Positions 51,501 through 63,500 of a stretch of DNA of 64,000 bases are shown here, one piece after another. Every line of letters begins with the position of its first letter. Position 1 is the stretch's first letter. This DNA comes from Branchiostoma floridae (Eukaryota > Chordata > Leptocardii > Amphioxiformes > Branchiostomatidae). A program made the position numbers and the translations under genes. The notes beneath the pieces were generated by a model, which did not search any database, was not told the DNA's origin, and saw only the letters and a program-made list of their open reading frames with translations. The stretch is taken from positions 9,383,695 to 9,447,694 of the forward strand of contig NC_049980.1 in the NCBI RefSeq assembly GCF_000003815.2, given 5' to 3'.

Positions 51501-54500
51501 ACCAGTGTTTGATTTGTTTTAACTGGACAACCTATTCCATCATACTGCTGCCCCTGCCCCACGTGCATGTCTCCCTATGTGTTTGTGTTGTCCTGGCGAG
51601 TCGTTGACACACTGACCCCTGGCCTGCCCCCCTCCCCCAGGTGTGACCAGCCCTGATCGTATGTCCCGCAGTTCCAGCGGCTTTATCAGCCACAACGGCA
51701 CTGACCATGCCGAGACAAACGGTCTCCCGTCCGAAGGTAAGGTGGCGCCGAGAAAAGCCAAAACCACTCCGTTAGCACTGTTTGTTCATGAACTAAAAAC
51801 GGAACTTAGCAAGCTGACCCCTCCTTCTTCCACATTTCCTGACTTGCCCACCTACCGATATTTCCTGTTATCCAATTAAGAACAGATTTGCTCCTCACTG
51901 TCTTTGAAATTAGAGTATGAACAGCTCCTAACTATTTCCTTCTAACTAGGCTTCATTGGTCAGGAAAGGCCAATGAAGTTTATAGTTTTCTCACAAGTAG
52001 AATCCATAGCACCTCTTCATTCTTCACTCTCATTTCCACATGTCCATTTGCCCTTCTCACCCAGTATTCATGTTCTCTTATTCTTCAATCATGTCTGAAT
52101 TCTGATCTTGATATGCCGAACCAAAATATTGGTTCTTCATTTTTCCATCTGGGCATGGTCGCTCCTGTTGTGTGCTTGTTAGAATTGATGATATGATGAT
52201 TTAAAATGTGGCGTTTGTTAGGAGTTCCTGATTTATTTGTATTAACTCTAATATGTGTTGATAACATAATGACGATGTCAATCTTTAACAGACATAAACT
52301 ATGTTTACTTAGTATGGCATGAACTTGGTCAATGGTAACCGTAACCATGGAAACTGTTGTGTTCTACAGAAGTGGTTGCCATGCAGCAGCAGCTGGCCGA
52401 TGCCAACTCCCGGTACGACTCCCTCGGGGACGAGCTAGAGAACAGGAAAGCTGACCTACAGGACACCTGTGGTTTGGCCGAGAAGTTCCAGAGGGAGGGA
52501 GAGGAGTTGATAGAATGGTTGAAAGATGCCAAGACCAAGGCGGAGTCATGGGTTCCCACGGCAACCGACCCCAAGACTGTCCAGCAACAGATTGAACAGC
52601 AGAAGGTGAACAATCTCAGCCTTCCTACATGTAGAATTCAATTTCACATGCATGCTTTAATCGGTCTATGTCAGGACTAACAGATATGCAACACCTAATC
52701 TGTATGTTCGGCACAACTGTATTTTTTTCACTCTAATTGGATAACAGCAAGTGTGATAGTGTGTCATCCAGTCTTAACCTTTTAGGCAATTAGTACTTTA
52801 TCATTATTCGGCATTGATAAAAACAAGATCAGTTATTTTTCCTCTGAGTATTAGTGAATCAAAAGCACTTCAGCAAAATGGGGTAGAGAATTAGCAGCAG
52901 CCTTTGTAACCCCTGCTTTGCCTATTGAGTCGTTTAGTTCAGCTTTTTAAGCTTGATGTTTATGACTTAGGGAGAAGAGATGCTGCTACGGTAAGCATTA
53001 GGTTCAGTGCCTAGAATTGGTCCATGTGGCCATGCACTGAGCAAATTTGTGCAAGAAGTTAAACTTGTGTATAGGACCTTGGCCACATAGATGGGTGACT
53101 TCCAGTCTGGACATGTGACATAGACTTTGGGTCATTACAACATAGGATCAGACAGCTGATTGTGCACGGGTATAAAGTTTTCAATTGTATCATATTGTGT
53201 GACTTATTTTGCCTTGCCTCCCCAGGCCCTTCAGCAGGGTCTGTCTGACCACGCCACCCTGAGACAGAGCCTGAAGGACACGGCACAGGCACTGCTGCAG
53301 GAGAAACCTGACGCAGAGGGCACCGACAAGGTCATGGACAAACTCAGGGCCATGGGTAGGGTCTTACTGTCATAATCTTGTGTAGTGAACTTTGCTGAAT
53401 GTTTCTATTGCTACATGTAACATCTCCTTGTCACACTCACTCACTCACTATCCATGGTTAGATTATACTGCTGCTGGGTTCCCTGACACAGGGGTAGGCA
53501 TTTGCTACAACCATTGCTAAAACAGTTTCACAGATAAAGAAAAAATGTTTTGTGTGTTTTGTTGTCTTTTGAATCATACTTAATAAAAATGTCACATCAT
53601 GCCCAATCATGAAATTGATCATAACACAAATTTATCTTAAAGTTTGTTCCTGTTCGGCAATCACCTTCTAGTGGAAAAGGGACCAAACTGCTACTTGATA
53701 CTGTTGAATGCCATGAAGCTATGCTTGTTGTGAAGAATGCACAATAACAACAGTGATGTGCATTATAGCAACTTAATATTAGGTACAGTAGAAGCCAGTT
53801 AATTGCACCACAGATTCACTTCTGTTAATTGCACAGAATCCCCAAATCCCGTTTTGGTTCAGTGCAGCTGGATAACTTCGTTTTGTTGCACCACCCAGAT
53901 AATTGCACGAAATATGCTGGCAAATGCGATGTGCAATTAAATGGCTTCTACTGTATACATATTGTATAAAATACACATATAGCAACTTTTGGCGTTGAGA
54001 GTGTCAAAGGTTTGGCATGCATGTCATCTAGCTCAAGAGCTCTATCATATTGGACTTATTGGTATCACCTGATGAAAGGTCTAACTCTGATTGTCCTCCT
54101 GTAGATGCTGAGTGGAAACAGCTGGAACAGGACATGGCCAGCAAACAGCAGCAGCTGGAGGCAGCCAGCGGAAACCTGCAGGATTTCACAGCAGCGCAGC
54201 AGCAGCTGTCCTCCTGGCTTGCTGACAAGGAGAAGATGGTGGCTGTGCTGGGCCCGCTGGCCATCGATGCTGCCATGCTGAAGAACCAACAGCAGCAAGT
54301 CGAGGTCAGGAAATGGAGTTATTCCTTATGATTCTGTATAATCTGTAGGAATACCTATTGCATTATTTCCTCTTGAGGTGTTCAGGTAGTGCAAAGTCAA
54401 GTACTAACTTATCTACATCAGCTTTGTGAAGACACTTGCTGCTCAGTAGAAGATCTGCCCAAGGCTATGGAAGAAAGGGATGAGTGGAGGGCGAGAGTCA

Positions 54501-57500
54501 TGTTCATCTGTGCACCCTGCACGACTGGATGATGAGCAGTATTAGGATACATTTCTAAGGGGAGTTCACCTTTATCTGTGGGGTAGCCTATATCCGTTGT
54601 ATTTAAAACGGGATGTTTAAGGATATCAAGTCAATAGATGGTAGTTTGAAATTGCAGTATTTTCAAAATTTTACAGTTTAAAAGACACCACTCGTCGCCT
54701 TGATATCCCTTAGTTACCCGATTTTAAACAATGGAAATAGGTTACCTTGGGGATAAAGGTGAACTAGCACTAGCTGTGGGATGTGCAGACCATTATGTTA
54801 AAATGCTGCCAATATGATTAGGCATATGCTTAATTCCAGGAAAAAAGTCTGTAAGCATACATGGATGATATGCCACATCATGCACTCTGTGTGTTAACTG
54901 ACTTGTTTTGTCTAGGTCATTCTGAGTGAGTTTGAGAGCCACAAACCTCAACTAGACCAGCTCAACCAATCAGGACAAGCCGTCCTTGATTCCATGGATG
55001 CAGATGCTGCCAAAGCTTCCCCCATTGGCCAACAGATGGCAGCTGTCAATCAAAAGTGGGAGGAGCTAACTGGGCAACTGAAGGGCAGAGAGGATAAGAT
55101 AGCTGCTTCCATGGAAGAGGGTCAGAAGTTCAGTGATGCCACTAAGGAGCTGTCTGATTGGCTGCCTGAAGTGACTGACAAGCTGAATGGCCAATTACCT
55201 GTCAGCTCACAGCCTGATGTGGTAAAGGAACAAATGGAGCAAGCCAAGGTGCTGCAGGAGGAGCTGTCCAACATGCAGCCCAAACTTGAGGAGGCTCAGA
55301 AGTCATGTGAGAAGCTACAGGCCCTGAATGATGATCCTATGATGCAGGCAGAATTGGGAAGAAGACTAGACGCTGTCAAGGGTCCTTTCAACAGAGTGGC
55401 TGGCAAAATTGGTAAGCCATACACATGTATATCTGCTGTAAAATAGACAATTTGATTAACGCTATGTGTATCTTATGATGTAGATATTTAATTAAGTAGT
55501 TCTTGATACTGTAATACAAGACAAGGTGAATTTTTATATTAGATTGGAGCACATTAATACTCTGTTACCAATAGCATGCTTGTTATACTTATAACAGAGT
55601 ATGTTTTGTCATGATGAAAGTCAGAAGCTCCCTTATCCAAAGGTTTTTTTTTTATAAATCACAGTTTTTATTAATTTTCCAAACAAAAGATACACAATAT
55701 AGAAACCCAATACTGAAAGATTAGGTTCAGGGCTCTAGCCAGTGTCCGTTTTTCCATCATTTGACAGAAATATGCTGGATGTGACGGAAAATCTTAAAAC
55801 CAATCCGTCAACCTTCACGGACAAAAAATCCTTGGTGGAAGCTACAGGCGGCTTGGGGACGCCGTTCACGGCCGTAAAAGCTACACACTGTTTGTTTTGC
55901 TATTGTTATGATTGCTGACAATGTGTGTTGGCGCCCTTTCGCATACAATGATCTCATTAAAAACCCGTTTTCAAGGTCTCCGTTCAGTCTTTCTAACTCC
56001 TGGAATAGTGTTTCGCGGCAATGGGAATTGGCTGACGGAAAAAAAATTCGAGCTGGCTAGAGCCCTGATTAGGTTACATGTACTTAGATCATAGCTTGCT
56101 GTACAACACAACTTTTCTGTTTTAAATTTTCCAATGAAATAGAAAACATTGTGACCATGCTGTTTATTCTTTTTATCTAGCTGACAGACAGCAAAAGTTG
56201 GAGGCAGCATTGTTGTCCTCTCAAGAGTTCCAGCAGTCCTTTGACGACCTTCTGAACTGGGTCAAGGACAAGGAACAGCAGCTGGACAGCCAGGAATCTG
56301 TGTCTGCTGACATGGACAAACTGGACCAGCAGTGGACAGATATACAGGTAATGATAAAGCTGTGATTTTTGAAAATAGATTATTGCCAGACAATCAGAAA
56401 CTGTCCCTGCCTAGACTTGACGATTATAGTTTTTGTCCATCACACGACCATAAGGACCTTGACTTGTGTCGCCCTTGTGAGTCGGGGTATATAACTGTTT
56501 TGGGAAAATAAAGGAATTGAGTAAGACTATATGCGGCAGGAGATAAATGTTTCAGTCTGCTTGCACTATTTGTTTTACTGTACAAGTGGACCAGATTTTC
56601 ATTTCGAATGTTCGTGTTCTAAAGCCTTGACTAATGAATCATGACCCGTTTCCACAGGATTTGACCAAAGAACTGAGCACCAAAGACCCATCAGTGAAGG
56701 CAGTGTTGTCTGAAGGCCAGAAACTGCTGAGTGAGACCCGTGGTGCAGACAGGGCAGCCCTGGAAGATCAGTTGGAGGAGCTGAAGAAGAGATGGGAGGA
56801 TCTCGGCAACCGGGCGGAGTCAAGGAAGGAGAAAGTACAGGTATGATCTATGGGCTTGTTGTAAGACCTTTCACTCTTGTAATGCTTACAAGTATGGGCC
56901 TTAGAAAAATAATATTTCTTAAAGGAGAGAAGCTTTCTTACATTCTCACTGACAAAAGGCAGTGGATGCTACCTGAAATGTCTGACCATTTCCAAAATCA
57001 TATCCAGACTTGCTTGACAGTAACTGCTTTTGGGCATTTTTTACAATGTACAACAGTCCATTGTTTCTGTTGAAACATGTACAAATGCACTTGACTCCAA
57101 GTTTGCGGAAGCCCTTTCCCTTTTTTAGTTGTTTCGCTCATACTACTATTGTTGACAAAGTAATTGTGTGTCAGCCATTGTTAAGAAAGCAAAATAGCTA
57201 TTTAAAACAGGAGAAGGGCAGCTGGATATGATTTTGGCAACGGGCATAATGATTGTGGAAATTTGGCGATCTTATTACCTGGATGTCTAACCTTCATTGA
57301 CGCAAGAGAAGGGCAATTCCTGTAAGATAACACACCAGTGTACTTCTTGAATGTATGCCTTGTTGATAACACTTTTCCCTTCATCTCCCACCAGACCTGT
57401 AAGGAAGCTGCGGAGGAATACGCTCAGCTCCTGGAGGATCTGTTGCCATGGCTACACGAGGCAGAGGAACAGCTGGAGGCGATGAGCCCCGTCAGTGTTC

Positions 57501-60500
57501 AACTTGATGAGCTACTGGACCAGATCACAGAAGTGGAGGTAATGATCTTGTTACCATTAGCAGTATAGGGTCTTACTTTGAGAAAAGTAAACAGCTTTAG
57601 ACATGTCTTTGTCATCATGTTGATACATGCAACAAGCTTTCGTGCTAAAAAGATTTAGAAATATCCTCTTTGTGTAATTGTACATTGTATGAAAGGGTTT
57701 TGATCCAAGCTCTTGCATGGTGTCTACAGAATAAAGCCCTTCTGAACAATAGTTTAGAAGCTACTCCAAATTTTCTTCAAGCAATGACTGTTTTTAAAGG
57801 TAAGGTACATACATTTGTACCTCCAAATTTTCGACAGCTGATAGTTCACGGAGTTCATGGAGAGTTACCCAGTCTCGATCTCGCGCGCGAGAAAATTTAG
57901 AGTAACTGTATTCATGCGTGACTGATGAACCTCTTCAATGAGCTTAGAAGCACTAATCGTGCATGTTTGCTTTGTTTTATGACTTTCACATGATTCCACA
58001 ACAACACAAGAACCTTAAATTATCTTCTCCTATACAGCTCCTTGAGAAGGATGGTCAGGAGCACGAGCCAGGTGTGAAGTCGCTCAACTCCGTGTCTGAT
58101 GCACTCGTCAACAGCTGTGAAGCAGACGACCAGAGTGTCATGGACACCACCGCTGACTTCAACTCCAGATACCAGCAGCTCGGACAAGGTACGAAATCAT
58201 CAGGGTCCCCTCAACATTATACAGTACAAGTCAGGGCCACATGTTTTGCCACTTCTAAGGAAACAATTCACTCTAACTTTCTTCTTCCATAATCCCCCTC
58301 TGATCAGAAAGAAGTTCTACGCTGAAAGCTTCTTTCCTAGATCAACATCATTATGGAACAAGGTTCCTTGTAATTGCTTTCTTGATAGGTTAGAGCCCTA
58401 AACTTTTCAAGTCATAGGTGAACCTATCATCACAATCCAGTACAGTTACTGTAGTAACACAAAACGTTTGAGAGCCTTGTTTTGTGGTAAATGGTAAATC
58501 TATGAAAAAAAGCCTTATGAGGGCCATTTCTCTCTCCCAGGGTTAGCACTTGGCAAAAGCCCATGGCTTGTTGGGCAGCGCTGACGGCTTGTAAACAGCA
58601 GAATAAATAAGTAAATAAATAAGTGCTGTTTCTTCAAAACCTCCAGGGAGACAAAGTTGATGATTCCTTCCCTTCTAATCTTAGGTCTGGGAGAGAGGAG
58701 ACAATCCCTGGAGGACATGCTAGGACGTCTGAAGGAGTTTAACGAGGCTGTTCAGGATGTCCAGGACAAACTCATCAAGCAGGAGGACAAGCTGGCGGAG
58801 CAGGAGACCCTCGGGCCAGAGGCAAGGGACAGCAAACAGTTCCAGAACCTCAAGGTACCCTAGATCTTCAGTTGGGAGATGATTATTGGTCTTCAGTCAT
58901 GCATCCTTCTGTCCCGTGACTGAAATTTGGTTGTTAGGACAGAAAATAATTTTACCCCATCTGTCCCAAAAATGCCATGAAACTGCTGGAAATGTACTTT
59001 CAATGCTTGAAATGACATATTTAACCAGGAAAATCAACAACTGGGGCTCCCAAGAAATGAGTGGGACAGAAATAAAAATTAAAGCTGGAGATAGCCTTGT
59101 TGGGGTGCCATGTCTTGCATTTGTAGATCCTTGTCTTCACTGCAATGAATGAAAGAAATCATGTAGAAAGCTATGACTCACACTTAGCGCTGTTGATGGC
59201 ATACTGAACAGCTAAGGTAAAAGGTAGAGGTAGTCCCTGATAGCCTTTTTAAGGCTGTAGGGGCCAGAGCTTGTTATCTTACTAAACAGTAGCATCAGTC
59301 GTATCACTTTTGTGATAGTAAGTTCATACTTTCTCTCATATTAAGACTTTAACTCACAGAATTATGCCAACTACATTTGTACTTTCCTTTGCTTTAGAAT
59401 CTCCAGTCCGAAGTGGCTGATCTGCAGTCTAAGATAGACTATGCCAAGGACTTTGGGGAGGGCGTCCTGGCCGACGCACCTGAGGGGACGGACTCGAGCC
59501 TGATCCGTGGTCCGCTGGAGGCTGCGAAGGATCGCTGTGAGAAACTGAGCAGTCGGATCGAAGAGCTGTGCGGAGAGCTGGAGTCAGGATTACATGAGCT
59601 GAACCAATTTCAGGTAGGATGAACAACATTGCATGAAGTAGTTTCAAGCACAAATAACATGTTTGCAGAATGATCAGGTTACAATTTGGAAAATATTACA
59701 TAAAGCCCAGCCAAACTACAATATGTTAGCCTGGATACCATCCGGGTAGTAGTTTGCTCCTATGATCGCTTACCCGTCTTGGGAACTGTATCAAATCTTT
59801 GGGTGGTGATGTCCATTAATGAGGGAATAAAGGAGTGGGTTCTAGGTTGCTCGGTCAAACAGGCATTCCAACATCAAGAGGACGGAGGGTGTTTTGGGTG
59901 TTGGAATGCCTGTTCAAAGGAGCATTTGAATAGCACAGAGAAGCGACTGTATATAGTGTATAATAAACGTCGGAGCAAACCACTATCTGTGGATGGTACC
60001 CAGGTTTACAATATATACAATATAGAATTGGGGTGAACAGGAAGAACAGGATTCAGGGAGGATCAGCTCATTTAACCTAAGTCATTGTCCAGGAGAATCT
60101 GCATTGTACCGGGGTATATTGCTGTTTTATGACAACTTACGATCTTCTTCTGCAGAACAACCTGCGTGACCTTCAGACCTCCCTTGGTGACCTTGAGGAT
60201 GACCTTGACAACATGGATTCTGTTGCCAGAGACATCGATGCCATTAATGCTCAGATTGAGGAAATCAATGTAAGTGCACAACACTGAATGTAGAAAATAT
60301 TAGCAATGGCGGCAATATTTTCAATAGTCATTTTTCCTGATAGAGACCAACATGTATGTCAAACATGGTATAATCTCATGGTTCAATATTAGTTTAAAGC
60401 GCATCTATGTGTCTTACATAGATGTAAAGTACTTTTAAAGTACTTTTTCATTTGCTCTTTGTATCTGCAGAACTTCGATGACAAACTGGGTGATAAGAAG

Positions 60501-63500
60501 TCAGAAGCTGATGCAGCAGTGAAACGATGTCAGGAACTGATTGATTCTGGTACAGCCTCAGATCCAGAAGACCTCAAGAAACAGGTAAACCTTAGCTGGA
60601 ATCATGTTACATTTCTAAGTCTATTGCAGTCTTGGTAAAAATGTACATTAATTTGTAGTGTAGGAACATAGGGAAAAGATATGCTAACGTTGATGTTGTT
60701 ACCAGGATTACATGCAGGGCTCAAAATACTTTTTATAGCCACAGCCAAAAGCTGTGACCCCCTTTACTGAAGTTGCCCATAAACATTTCTATACTACATT
60801 TTATGTTGAACCCAGATCTAGTGTTGCAATGTTGATTTTGGTCCTTGGTGTTCACAGCAGTAGGCTGCTTGCAGGACACTTACAGTCTCCATCCTGAAAC
60901 TGTAGGTAGCACACAATGCTACCAGGGTACCTAAAATTGAAACTACATGTAAGTTTCGCTAAAGAAAATATGGTAGTGCTGCACAACAGGGCAACGGGGT
61001 ATTTCGAACCCTGACATGGCTAAAATGACTAAGCCATAACAACTATTTTTGATTCACATTGATTTTTTTCTAATTTCATTTTTGTCACACAACCTCCTCT
61101 AGCTTGACGCAATCAACAAAAGACTGGCCAAACTGAACGACAAGGCCGGGGGGAGAAAGACGGACCTCTCCTCCGCCCTCGGCAAGCTGCAGACTTTCTA
61201 TGACACCCTGGCTGCACTGCATGATGGGATTGAGAAAGGAGAGCTGGAACAGCAATCCCAGCCTCCCATTGGTGGGGATTTGGCCAACATCCAACAACTG
61301 GACAAGAACTTACAGGTTAGTACTGCTGTCTCAGCAGCTGCTTAGATACAGTGATGCCTTCACACAGTTTGCAGTATCTCACTCAAAGCCATACTAGCCT
61401 TAGAAATTAAAATCTTCCTCTGCAAACATGCATAGGATAAAGTGTAGTCATATACCAAATAGCAGTTACTCAAGCAACTGAAATATGATGTTGGAAACGG
61501 CCAGAAGTTTCAGTTGGCATCCACTACGTTTTGTCAGTGACACCGAGCATCAGTGACTATCAGTTGATATGTAAATGAGGTGAGGAAAAATTTAGCTAGT
61601 CCAAAAGGAATCAAACCAAAAGTAAGATAAAGCCTGGACATGGTTGATGAAAACGTAATATCAAACCTGTTCAATAGATATGCTCAGTGTCACTGACAAA
61701 AGGTAGTGGATGTGTCTGACCATTTCTGAAGTCCTATCCAGGTGTTTGAGTGACTGCTATTTGGCATATCTTCTTACCTTGATGTCTAAACTTCATTGAT
61801 AATGTATAGATTTTACATGTTTGTTCAGACATGTTTGTCCCTGTGTTACAGGAGTATCAGCAGGCCCACATCGAGCCCCTCCAGGCACAGGTGGACTCTG
61901 TCAACAAGACAGGCCAGGGACTGGTCCAGTCTGCCAGTCCTGGGGTCAACACCAGTGGTCTGGAGGCTGATCTAGAGGCAGTGAATGATAGATGGAACAG
62001 CCTGGCATCGAAGGTAAGGAAATACAGGGAGTGTGGGCAATTCCTGGCAAAGCTTGCCTCTGATGATCAATGCCAGAATGTAGGTTGCAAGAGAAAAGTT
62101 ACATTATAGACTTTTTGTACATTATGTAATAAGTGCTCTATGCTTCATGTGGAAACATACATATTTTCATGTTTAATACTTCAATATCTGATCTAAAACA
62201 TAAGGATGATTGGAATAAGTATACATGTATAATGATTTTAATCCATTTCTTCCCAAGGTGTCTGAGCGGAAGGCAAAGCTGGACCAAGCACTGTTGCACT
62301 CTGGGAAGTTCCAGGAGACCCTAGCGTCACTTCTCGAGTGGCTGTCTGACACAGAAGAACTAGTGGCGAACCAGAGACCACCGTCCTCTGAGTTCAAGGT
62401 CATCAAAGCACAGCTGCAGGAGCAGAAGGTGATTAAACAGTTCTTTTTAGTCAGTTGCCAAAGTCAGCTAGCACTGGAAGTGGAAGATTGCAGTAATCCA
62501 GTGGCCTGCTGCTAAAATATTATTTATATGAAGGTTTTAGTGTTCTCAACCACCACAAGATAGGGCAGTGTGACATAACATTCTTTTTGATTACTTTTGA
62601 ATGTATTCTATTCATTTCTTGAAGTGATGTACTGTACATTTTATAATGAAATACTTTGTATATCAGCAGTTGTTTTTTTTGCTAATCAATATATGTGAAG
62701 ATAGTTGCTTTAATTTTAAAAAGTGTGAACTTGAAATACACAATGTTTGTTAGAAATAGAAGTTTTGTGAAGTAACACTCAAAAATCTGCATGCGTTGAC
62801 CAAGTACAAATGTATGTGGAATTGACATTCAGATTCAAAGTTAGGGAAAAGATTAAGTGCAATATAGGAATGTTATAATTGTCTCACAGCTGCTTAAGAG
62901 ACTAGTAGATGACAAGAAGCCGACAGTGGACTCCCTGAAGCAGGAGGCGGAGCAGCTGTCCAGCATCGCTGACCCTGCAGACCGCGAGAAGATTCAGCAG
63001 CAGCTAACGGACCTGTTCCAGCGCTGGGACGCTCTCACCACCAACGCTGCAGACAGGTATTCAAACACAGATCTGAAGTTTTTTTATATTACCGGTAATG
63101 AATAACCGACTTAGGCGGTTATGTACATTTTGAGAACAAGCCACAGAAAAGGATGATGACTTAGTGACCTTATGGCTAATATTTTCTGTTTTTCTGCTTT
63201 GCACACTCTTGTTTATATTGAATCATGAGATAAAGGGTTCTCCAAGGTTTTTAATGCAATTTATCCTGTACGGAATAAAGATTTTTTGTAATTTTAAATC
63301 CCCAAGTCATGTAGTTACTATATTTTAGACATACTTTTTATAAACTTGCATCAGTGTTTTACAATGTACAATGTTACCTTCTTCAAAAGCAAACCTGCCA
63401 TCTTTCTTCCAATTGTGACTACTGCAAACAATATTAACTATCATTTAAGCACAGTCATTTGCAAGTCACTGCTAAAAGGACTAAGTCTCTAAATTTGAAT

